DNA from: Salaquimonas sp. | GTDB taxonomy: Bacteria > Pseudomonadota > Alphaproteobacteria > Rhizobiales > Rhizobiaceae | Assembly: GCA_022340185.1 (NCBI GenBank) | Contig: JAJDOK010000007.1 | Coordinates: 1-64,000 of the forward strand | Length of the DNA stretch: 64,000 bases | Reading direction: 5' to 3' | In this document: positions 53,039 to 60,518 of the stretch, in pieces | How positions within the stretch are numbered: the first letter of the stretch is position 1 | How the letters are laid out: each line of letters opens with the position of its first letter | The notes under the pieces: model-generated | The model's database searches: none | Told to the model about the DNA's origin: nothing | The model's input: only the letters and a program-made list of their open reading frames with translations | Program-made: the position numbers and the translations under genes

Positions 53039-53578
53039 ATGTGGCAGGCCGGCGCGACGTTCGGACAGGACGCGGCGCCAGCGTTGCACGATTGGTTCAT
53101 CCGCCTTGCCGGACAATGGCGAGTCGTACGCGAAGCACGCGACGGTTCATGTTTCGAAGGTGTAGCGACGTTCACGCCTGCCGGCGATAATTCCCTTGAT
53201 CTGGAAGAAAGGGGCGAATTGGTGCTGCCCGGCGGCGAAACCCTTCCGGCCAGCCGGCGATGGCATTGGCGCCTGTCGGCCGGCAACATGCTGGAAATCA
53301 ATTATCCGCAGGAAGCGGGAGGCCAACCGTATCACCGGTTCAGGCTGGTTCGCGAGGCTGGCATGTGGATGGGCGAGGCCGAGCATTTGTGCGGAAGGGA
53401 TATCTATCGCGCGCGCTATCGGCTGGGAGTTGACGAACTGAGGATCGATCACCGGATACTCGGTCCGGCCAAGGACTATCTGCTCAATGCACGCTATCAG
53501 CGGTCTTGGCCGGCAATCGAGGAAAAATTGGTTAAAATTTTCTTGGCCGCTACCCGCCCCGACTCCGGTATCGGTTAA
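53039..53578 (+). CDS. DUF6314-family protein
   Basis: AGQWRVVREARDGSCFEGVATFTP...YHRFRLVREAGMWMGEAEHLCGRDIYRARYRLGVDELRIDHRILGPAKDY. Confidence 0.7.
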   Translation: MWQAGATFGQDAAPALHDWFIRLAGQWRVVREARDGSCFEGVATFTPAGDNSLDLEERGELVLPGGETLPASRRWHWRLSAGNMLEINYPQEAGGQPYHRFRLVREAGMWMGEAEHLCGRDIYRARYRLGVDELRIDHRILGPAKDYLLNARYQRSWPAIEEKLVKIFLAATRPDSGIG

Positions 53579-53645
53579 CGGGAAATAGAAGCCTCTACAT
53601 CTAGCGTGATGATGACGCGACCGGGTTCGCCGGCCGCGCTGGCAG

Positions 53646-54920
53646 GTGGAAAAGGCAATGTTCTTCAACAGGGATTCGAAAAAGAATATCTTGTCCGGAC
53701 TCGCGGCGCGGCTGGGCGCCTACCGGGCCGACATCGGCGGCAATTTTGCGCTGACTTTCGCGATCTGCACCATACCCATCGCGCTCAGCGCAGGAATCGC
53801 GCTGGACTATTCCGACGCCTACATGTTCCGCGAGAGGCTGCAGAACGCGGTCGACGCGGCAACGCTGGCCGCCGGGCGCGACATCACCAAGCTCAACGAC
53901 GACGAGCTGAGGGGATTGGCGATCGATTTCATCAAGTCCAATCTCGAGGATGTCGATCTCGTGAAGGTCAACAATTATGCGATCGACATCGACCGCAAGA
54001 AGCTGGCGCTCACGGTCGTCGCCGACGCCAGCATGCCCGCGCATTTCGGGCCGATCGTCGGTATCAAGACGCTCGACTACAAGATCAAGGCGAGCATCCA
54101 GGCCTCATCGACCGGTATCGAGGCGATGCTGGTGCTCGACAATACCGGCTCGATGAAGAATGGCGGCAAGATCAATTCGCTGAAGAAGGCATCGTCTGCC
54201 TTCGTCGAAGACATGCTGGCGCTGAACGAGATGCGCCCGGATCTGGTCAGAATCGGCATCGTGCCCTTTGCCGACTATGTCAATGTCGGCACGGGTTACC
54301 AGAACGCTTCGTGGATCAGCGTACCGTCCGGCCCGTGGAAAGGCTGCGTCGGTTCGCGCGACAATCCGCTCAATCTGAGGGATTCGGATTACAGCGCGTC
54401 CGTGCCCGGCCTGGTCGATGTCGATTGCCCGAGTGCGATCACACCGCTGACGGAGGACGAAAACCTGCTGAAGCAGCAGATCAGTTCGTTCGATCCGAAG
54501 GGTTACACCTATATTCCGGCCGGTATCATGTGGGGCCTGCGTGCACTGTCGTCGAAAGCGCCTTTCACCGAAGGGCTGACCAAGGCAAAGGCGGAGGAAA
54601 AACGGGTCCAGAAAGCGATCGTCCTGATGACGGATGGCGAGAATACCGTCTCGAAGGATGCCAACTCGGCCTACCACAATGACCATAACGCCACTCAGGC
54701 AAATACCTGGACGGCGGCGGCCTGCAACGAGGTCAAGAGCCAGGACGTCATCGTCTATACCATGACCTTCGGCAGTGGAGTGCCGGCCGCGACCAAGGCG
54801 CTGATGAAGTCATGCGCCAGTGATCCGAGCTATTATTTCGATGCCGCCAATGGTGACAATCTGGAAGCGGCCTTCGCCGATATCGCAGCCTCGCTGTCGA
54901 AACTGCACCTGACGCAATAA
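53646..54920 (+). CDS. TadG-like/VWA-domain pilus-assembly-type protein
   Basis: GGNFALTFAICTIPIALSAGIALDYSDAYMFRERLQNAVDAATLAAG; VWA MLVLDNTGSM. Confidence 0.9.
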   Translation: MEKAMFFNRDSKKNILSGLAARLGAYRADIGGNFALTFAICTIPIALSAGIALDYSDAYMFRERLQNAVDAATLAAGRDITKLNDDELRGLAIDFIKSNLEDVDLVKVNNYAIDIDRKKLALTVVADASMPAHFGPIVGIKTLDYKIKASIQASSTGIEAMLVLDNTGSMKNGGKINSLKKASSAFVEDMLALNEMRPDLVRIGIVPFADYVNVGTGYQNASWISVPSGPWKGCVGSRDNPLNLRDSDYSASVPGLVDVDCPSAITPLTEDENLLKQQISSFDPKGYTYIPAGIMWGLRALSSKAPFTEGLTKAKAEEKRVQKAIVLMTDGENTVSKDANSAYHNDHNATQANTWTAAACNEVKSQDVIVYTMTFGSGVPAATKALMKSCASDPSYYFDAANGDNLEAAFADIAASLSKLHLTQ

Positions 54921-54947
54921 GCCTTTCAATAAAATCTGCAGGTGAAC

Positions 54948-54979
54948 GGCCAGACCGGAAATGGTCTGGCCATTTTTTT
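54948..54979 (+). terminator. Intrinsic terminator after tadG-like gene
   Basis: GGCCAGACC-GGAAAT-GGTCTGGCC-A-TTTTTTT. Confidence 0.92.
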
Positions 54980-55020
54980 GTGCCGGCATCGACATCGATC
55001 GGGATCGGTACGGCCCAAGA

Positions 55021-55050
55021 TTGACTTGGATCGAGAAAGTCCGCATATAC
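55021..55050 (+). promoter_or_regulatory. Candidate sigma-70 promoter of the asd leader
   Basis: TTGACT-N18-ATATAC between the tadG terminator and the leader ORF. Confidence 0.6.
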
Positions 55051-55076
55051 GCGGCGAATTTTCAGGAACTGCCAAA

Positions 55077-55187
55077 ATGACCAGCCGCCACTTCATGATC
55101 AGCGTTTGCGAGCAGTTTGCCGCAGCGCTGACACGCGGGCTGGCCAGGGGCAGCCGGAAAACCCCGACCAAAACGACGAAAGTCTGA
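55077..55187 (+). CDS. Candidate leader peptide of asd (36 aa), C-terminal KTPTKTTKV
   Basis: ATG with CAGGA ~10 nt upstream; MTSRHFMISVCEQFAAALTRGLARGSRKTPTKTTKV*. Confidence 0.55.
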   Translation: MTSRHFMISVCEQFAAALTRGLARGSRKTPTKTTKV

Positions 55188-55208
55188 AGCTTCCGCTTCC
55201 TTCCATTT

Positions 55209-55273
55209 GCTCTCCCGGGAAGGATGCGGGAGAGCGGTAACGCCCGTGGCGCGCCGACGGCAGACGGGAGAGC
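55209..55273 (+). promoter_or_regulatory. Mutually exclusive RNA stem region in the asd 5' leader
   Basis: GCTCTCCCG (55209–55217) can pair with CGGGAGAGC at 55227–55235 or 55265–55273; its TCTCCC also complements the asd SD GGGAGA (55291–55296). Confidence 0.5.
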
Positions 55274-55301
55274 AGGCAAGCGATCCTTTGGGGAGAATTT
55301 C

Positions 55302-56333
55302 ATGGGCTACACAATTGCGATTGTCGGCGCGACGGGAAATGTCGGCCGCGAAATGCTGGATATCCTCGCCGAGCGCGGCTTTCCGGCCGACGAGGTCGTG
55401 GCGCTTGCCTCGCGGCGCAGCCAGGGCACGGAGGTTTCCTTCGGCGACAGGACGCTGAAGGTTGCCGCGCTCGACAGTCACGACTTTTCCAAGACCGATA
55501 TCGTACTGATGTCGGCGGGTGGCGAGGTCTCGAAGGAATGGTCGCCGAAGATCGCGGCACAGGGCTGCATCGTCATCGACAATTCCTCGGCCTGGCGCTA
55601 CGACGCGGCGGTGCCGCTGATCGTGCCGGAGGTCAATGCCGACGCGATCGAAGGCTTCAGGAACAAGAACATCATCGCCAATCCGAACTGTTCGACCGCA
55701 CAGCTCGTCGTCGCGCTCAAGCCCCTGCACGACCACGCGAAGATCAAGCGTATCGTGGTGGCGACCTATCAGTCCGTCTCCGGCGCAGGCAAGGACGCGA
55801 TGGACGAACTGTTCGACCAGACGCGCGCCGTCTTCGTCGCCGATCCGATCGAAGCGAAGAAATTCCCCAAGCGCATCGCCTTCAATGTCATTCCCCATAT
55901 CGATGTCTTCATGGATGACGGCTCGACCAAGGAGGAATGGAAGGTCGTCGCCGAAACCAAGAAGATGCTCGACAAGGCAATAAAGGTGACATGCACCGCC
56001 GTGCGCGTGCCGGTCTTCATCGGCCATTCCGAAGCCGTCAACATCGAGTTCGAGAACGAAATCAGCGCCGACGAAGCGCGCGCGATCCTGCGCGAGGCGC
56101 CGGGCTGTCTCGTTGTCGACAAACGCGAGGCGGGCGGCTACATGACGCCGTTCGAATGTGCCGGCGAGGACGCCACCTATATCAGCCGTATCCGCGAGGA
56201 TCCGACCGTGGAGAACGGCCTCAACATCTGGGTGGTTTCCGACAATTTGCGCAAGGGCGCGGCGCTCAACACCATCCAGATCGCCGAACTTTTAGTCAAT
56301 CGCGGGCTTATCGGCGAGCGCCGGGCCGCCTGA
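55302..56333 (+). CDS. asd: Aspartate-semialdehyde dehydrogenase
   Basis: MGYTIAIVGATGNVGREMLDILAERGFPADEVVALASRRSQGTEV; NPNCSTAQLVVALKPLHD. Confidence 0.97.
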   Translation: MGYTIAIVGATGNVGREMLDILAERGFPADEVVALASRRSQGTEVSFGDRTLKVAALDSHDFSKTDIVLMSAGGEVSKEWSPKIAAQGCIVIDNSSAWRYDAAVPLIVPEVNADAIEGFRNKNIIANPNCSTAQLVVALKPLHDHAKIKRIVVATYQSVSGAGKDAMDELFDQTRAVFVADPIEAKKFPKRIAFNVIPHIDVFMDDGSTKEEWKVVAETKKMLDKAIKVTCTAVRVPVFIGHSEAVNIEFENEISADEARAILREAPGCLVVDKREAGGYMTPFECAGEDATYISRIREDPTVENGLNIWVVSDNLRKGAALNTIQIAELLVNRGLIGERRAA

Positions 56334-56360
56334 ATTCCGTCACCCGCATTCATTGTTCCA

Positions 56361-56395
56361 CGCCTCCGCGAGGAAATTCCCCGCGGGGGCGTTTT
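56361..56395 (+). terminator. Intrinsic terminator after asd
   Basis: CGCCTCCGCGAGG-AAATT-CCCCGCGGGGGCG-TTTT. Confidence 0.75.
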
Positions 56396-56466
56396 CAATT
56401 TCGACACTGGAAATTCACAAATATATCGGCAATATCCCGCATTACCTGAGGTAAGGATTCGCACCC

Positions 56467-57282
56467 ATGTCATTTCGCCTGACGACGCATTGCGCCGCGA
56501 TGATAGCTCTGTTGATGTTTCAGGGACCGGCGCTTGCCAAGCAATGTGGCAACAACTCCGCCGGATTCTCGCAATGGGTGCGTGATTTCTCCAGGGAAGC
56601 CGTCGCCAACGGCATCAGCCCGCGCACGCTGCAGGTCGCCTTCAACGACGTCTATTACAACACGAAAACGATCTGGGCCGACCGCAACCAGAAAAGCTTC
56701 CATCTGAGCTATGAGGAGTTCCTGAAAAAGCGCGGTGCAACGACCATTATCGCCCAGGGCCGCAAGAAGAAAAAGGGCAACCCGAATCTGTTTGCCAATA
56801 TCGAGGCGCGCTATGGCGTGCCGGCCGGGCCGCTGATCGCGATCTGGGGGATGGAAACGGCGTTCGGACATTTCATGGGCGACCAGAATGTCGTCTCCGC
56901 GGTGACGACACTGGCCTATGACTGCCGCCGGTCGGCATTTTTCGAGGAGCAGCTCTACGCGCTGCTGAAGATATTGCAGGCCGGCCAGCTTTCCATGAGC
57001 GACATGATCGGCGCACGCCATGGCGAACTGGGCCAGATGCAATTCCTGCCGGCCAATTACCTCAAATATGGCGTTGATGCCGACGGCGACGGCCATGTCA
57101 ACATGATCGAATCCTCCGCCGATGCGCTTTATTCGACGGCAAATTACCTGAAAGCCCATGGCTGGAGGCGCGGTCTTGGCTACCAGGTCGGCGAACCCAA
57201 TTTCGCGGCGCTCGCCGAATGGAACAAGGCGCAGGTGTACCAGAAGGCATTGGCCTATATGGGCCGGGAGATAGATAACTAG
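56467..57282 (+). CDS. Lytic murein transglycosylase (MltB family)
   Basis: AIWGMETAFGHFMGDQNVVSAVTTLAYDCRRSAFFEEQL; ARHGELGQMQFLPANYLKYGVDADGDG. Confidence 0.92.
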   Translation: MSFRLTTHCAAMIALLMFQGPALAKQCGNNSAGFSQWVRDFSREAVANGISPRTLQVAFNDVYYNTKTIWADRNQKSFHLSYEEFLKKRGATTIIAQGRKKKKGNPNLFANIEARYGVPAGPLIAIWGMETAFGHFMGDQNVVSAVTTLAYDCRRSAFFEEQLYALLKILQAGQLSMSDMIGARHGELGQMQFLPANYLKYGVDADGDGHVNMIESSADALYSTANYLKAHGWRRGLGYQVGEPNFAALAEWNKAQVYQKALAYMGREIDN

Positions 57283-57322
57283 CCGGCTAATAAATTAGGT
57301 TTTGCTCAAAGCTTCCCGAGTT

Positions 57323-58030
57323 TCAGGCATCCAGCGCCTGGGCGAAATCACCGGTTTGGGGATCCATCACCCACAATTCGCCCTGGGCGATGTCGAACCA
57401 TGCACCGTGCAGGCGCAATTGCCCGCGCTCGGCCAGAATGCGCACGCAGGGAAAGCTCACGAGGTTGGCGAGCGAGTTGCGCACGGAGGCTTCCTCCAGT
57501 GCGCGCTGGCGGGCGGCAGCGGATTCGACGTCCTCGCAGCGCAGGTCCCGGGTGGCCGGCTCGATCAGGCTCATCCATTTGCCGATGAAGTCGCCAGGCG
57601 ACAGAGGCTCGCCTGAAACGCCTTCCATTTGTTCGCGATAGGCATGGACGCCGCCACACTTGCCATGGCCCATGACGACGATGTGGCGGACTTTCAGCGC
57701 CTGGACGGCAAATTCCAGCGCAGCCGAGGTGCCATGGTAGTCGTCGTCGGGCGCGTGCGGCGGCACGAGATTGGCGACATTCCTGACGACGAAGATTTCG
57801 CCTGGAACCGCATCGAAGATGACCTCAGGTGCGGCGCGCGAATCACAGCAGGCGATGACCATGATCTCCGGGCGCTGACCGGTCGCGGCGAGACGCTCCA
57901 TGCGTTCACGTTCATGGCGCAGACGGCCGTAGAAGAATGCCTTGTAACCGTCGGAAAGGCGCCTGGGGAATTCCGCCTCGATCATTTCACGCGCCATATT
58001 GTGAATCTTTCCCTTGTGCGTCGTCGCCAT
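57323..58030 (-). CDS. Beta-carbonic anhydrase
   Basis: IMVIACCDSRAAPEVIFDAVPGEIFVVRNVANLVPP; HIVVMGHGKCGGV. Confidence 0.95.
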   Translation of the reverse strand: MATTHKGKIHNMAREMIEAEFPRRLSDGYKAFFYGRLRHERERMERLAATGQRPEIMVIACCDSRAAPEVIFDAVPGEIFVVRNVANLVPPHAPDDDYHGTSAALEFAVQALKVRHIVVMGHGKCGGVHAYREQMEGVSGEPLSPGDFIGKWMSLIEPATRDLRCEDVESAAARQRALEEASVRNSLANLVSFPCVRILAERGQLRLHGAWFDIAQGELWVMDPQTGDFAQALDA

Positions 58031-58092
58031 TCTTCTAGACCACTGGCAAGGCAGAGGGAACAAGGCGGAGATTTGTATGCAGGGACGGTCGC

Positions 58093-58121
58093 AAAAAAAG
58101 AGCCAGTCGGAAGACCGGCTC
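58093..58121 (-). terminator. Intrinsic terminator, minus strand
   Basis: Minus strand GAGCCGGTC-TTCC-GACTGGCTC-TTTTTTT. Confidence 0.92.
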
Positions 58122-58320
58122 TCGAGTACGGGGATTGAACCACACTCAGATTAGTGGTCCGGCCTGTCATCCCTGGGGGCTGGGGGGCTGAAATGGACCA
58201 GAGTCGACAAGGCCGGACCGTCTGAGGCAACGTTGCCAGATTGAACACGAAGTTGGGACAGTCGGTGGCCGAAATGGGGCGAGAACATGGTATTTGCGTC
58301 CCGACCGTCGGGAGCGGGAC
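58093..58320 (-). ncRNA. Candidate structured small RNA (5' end approximate)
   Basis: Long imperfect stem 58145–58168 / 58206–58226 with C-rich apical region (on RNA strand), followed by the intrinsic terminator; no minus-strand CDS precedes it locally. Confidence 0.55.
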
Positions 58321-58393
58321 AATCGCACGGACTTGCAAATGCACGATTTGCGCCTAATGATTGGGGTAACAGGGACGGCAAAGAGAGGGTCAT

Positions 58394-58789
58394 GTGGTGG
58401 AGTATACGGAGGATGAACAGCCCGTTCGATATGCCGGGCGAGCCGACAATGTGGTTCAGCTCAACCCGGCGAGAACAGGCAAAGCGAACGAAATCGTTTC
58501 CTTCGACCGACGTGAACTCGACCAGATATTGCGTATCTACGGCCACAAGGTGGCCGCCGGCGAGTGGCGCGACTACGCCATCGACATGCTGAAGGACCGG
58601 GCCGTCTTTTCCGTCTTCAAGCGGGCGAGCGAGACGCCGCTCTTTGCCATAGAAAAGAATCCGAAACTGGCGCGCCGGCAAGGCGCCTACAGTGTGACCA
58701 ATGCCACCGGCCAGGTGCTGAAACGCGGCCACGAACTCGCCAATGTGCTGCGTTTTTTCGAGAAGCGGCCGCGTCTGGCAAGCGTTTGA
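58394..58789 (+). CDS. DUF2794-family protein
   Basis: VSFDRRELDQILRIYGHKVAAGEWRDYAIDMLKDRAVFSVFKRASETPLFAIEKNPKLARRQGAYSV. Confidence 0.85.
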   Translation: MVEYTEDEQPVRYAGRADNVVQLNPARTGKANEIVSFDRRELDQILRIYGHKVAAGEWRDYAIDMLKDRAVFSVFKRASETPLFAIEKNPKLARRQGAYSVTNATGQVLKRGHELANVLRFFEKRPRLASV

Positions 58790-58792
58790 AAC

Positions 58793-59362
58793 TCAGGAAT
58801 CGAACAGGCTGCCCGGATAGGCCGTTTCATCGGGCATCGTCCTAGCGCCTTCACCCAGCGGTTTTTGCATCAATTCGGTGTCGAGCCAGCGGCCGAATTT
58901 GTAGCCGGTCGCCTGCATGCGCCCGCATGAGGCGAAACCCGCCGCACGGTGTACGGCGACAGAGGCGGCATGGGCGCCGCCGATGACGGCGATCATCTGG
59001 CGGAAGCCGAGATGCTCGCATTCGTCGAGCAGCGTGGCCAGCAGCTTTGCGCCGATCCCCCGCCCGCGCATCTCGGCCGACAGATAGATCGAATCCTCAA
59101 CCAGCCAGCGATAGGCGGGTCTGGTGCGGAAGGCGGAAGCATAGGCATAACCGGCGAACGCCCCGCCGGAAATCGCGGCAAGCCAGGGATAGCCATTGGT
59201 TGTCACCGCGGCAAAGCGCGATTGCATCTCCTCCAGCGAGGGCGGGATCAGTTCGTAGGAGGCGACGCCGTTCAGCACGCTTTCGGCGTAGATCTCGCGG
59301 ATCGCAGGAAGGTCTTGCGCTGTGGCGGGACGGATTTCGACTTTTGCAGGGGAAGCGGGCAT
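58793..59362 (-). CDS. GNAT-family N-acetyltransferase (phosphinothricin acetyltransferase-like)
   Basis: VEIRPATAQDLPAIREIYAESVLNGVASYE; EDSIYLSAEMRGRGIGAKLLATLLDECEHLGFRQMIAVIGG. Confidence 0.93.
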   Translation of the reverse strand: MPASPAKVEIRPATAQDLPAIREIYAESVLNGVASYELIPPSLEEMQSRFAAVTTNGYPWLAAISGGAFAGYAYASAFRTRPAYRWLVEDSIYLSAEMRGRGIGAKLLATLLDECEHLGFRQMIAVIGGAHAASVAVHRAAGFASCGRMQATGYKFGRWLDTELMQKPLGEGARTMPDETAYPGSLFDS

Positions 59363-59470
59363 TGGCGAGAAAGTCCGTAAGACGGGTCCGGAACGACAAT
59401 CGATCCCACACGCTGTCCGACAAGGCAATGGGACCGGCAATGTGCCGCAGTCGCGGTTTGCTCTCCGTCG

Positions 59471-59539
59471 TCATGCTCGGGCGAGAATCCAATGACCCCC
59501 GGTGGTTCATTGGATCCTCGGCACCAGGCCGAGGATGAC
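59471..59539 (-). repeat. Dispersed palindromic intergenic repeat, copy 2
   Basis: Minus strand GTCATCCTCGGCCTGGTGCCGAGGATCCA...TCTCGCCCGAGCATGAC. Confidence 0.7.
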
Positions 59540-59564
59540 GGTGAGATGTTTCTTGCCAGCCAAC

Positions 59565-59596
59565 AAAAAAAGGGCGGCCATCGGGGCCGCCCTTTT
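59565..59596 (-). terminator. Intrinsic terminator after the ybhL-like gene
   Basis: Minus strand GGGCGGCC-CCGAT-GGCCGCCC-TTTTTTT. Confidence 0.9.
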
Positions 59597-59617
59597 GACA
59601 ATACGTTCGGTGCCGGT

Positions 59618-60364
59618 TCAGCGGCGGTCGCCCATGAACTGCAGCAGGAACATGAACAGGTTGATGAAGTCGAGATAGAGCTTCAAGGCACCCATGATCG
59701 CCGTGCGGCCCATCATGGTTTCATCATTGGCGACGACATCATAGGTGTTCTTGATGCTCTGCGTATCCCATGCGGTCAGGCCGGCGAAGATCAGCACGCC
59801 GCCTACGGAGATGGCGAACTGCAGCGCCGAGGATTGCAGGAACAGATTGACCAGCATGGCAATGATGATGCCGAAAAGGCCCATGATCAGGAAGGAGCCC
59901 ATCGCCGACAAATCGCGCTTGGTGGTGTAACCATACAGACTGAGCGCGCCGAAGGCGGCGGCGGTCACGAAGAAGGTCTGGGTGATCGAGGTCGCCGTGT
60001 AGATGAGGAAGATCGACGACAGCGATACGCCGACCAGGGCGGAATAGATCCAGAAGGTCGCCTGCGCGGCGCCGACACTCATCGAATTGATGCGGAAGGA
60101 CAGGAAGAAAACGAGCCCGAGCGGGGCGAAGATCACCACCCATTTCAGCGCGCTGGTGTAGATGGCGGTACCAAACGGGGTGAGCTGGCCGCCGCTATAG
60201 GCCATGTTGAAGGTGGCAAGCGCGGCCACGCCGGTCACGGCAAGCGCGATCGCCATGTAATTGTAGACCCGCAGCATGTAGCTGCGCAGGCCTTCGTCGA
60301 TGTCGGTGCCCGCGCGGCTGGCCGTCGTGCCGAAGCGGGCCGGTTGATTGCGATAGTCAGCCAT
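59618..60364 (-). CDS. Bax inhibitor-1/YccA/YbhL-family membrane protein
   Basis: 7-TM; VYNYMAIALAVTGVAALATF; GLTAWDTQSIKNTYD. Confidence 0.93.
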   Translation of the reverse strand: MADYRNQPARFGTTASRAGTDIDEGLRSYMLRVYNYMAIALAVTGVAALATFNMAYSGGQLTPFGTAIYTSALKWVVIFAPLGLVFFLSFRINSMSVGAAQATFWIYSALVGVSLSSIFLIYTATSITQTFFVTAAAFGALSLYGYTTKRDLSAMGSFLIMGLFGIIIAMLVNLFLQSSALQFAISVGGVLIFAGLTAWDTQSIKNTYDVVANDETMMGRTAIMGALKLYLDFINLFMFLLQFMGDRR

Positions 60365-60435
60365 AGGATTTTTCTCTCCGGTTCGCAAAAATCTCTTCTC
60401 CACGAGCGCAAACCCGCGGACACGCTTGCAATATG
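60365..60435 (-). promoter_or_regulatory. Candidate ybhL leader RNA motif
   Basis: GCAAGCGTGTCCGCGGGTTTGCGCTC and GATTTTT...AAAAATC hairpins directly upstream of the start codon; context matches the alphaproteobacterial ybhL element. Confidence 0.45.
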
Positions 60436-60518
60436 TGCATTTGACGCAAGGACAGCAAGGCCCAAATACCGAATCAACATTACGAATCTGACAGAATCAT
60501 CAGAGTTCGAAAAAAAGG

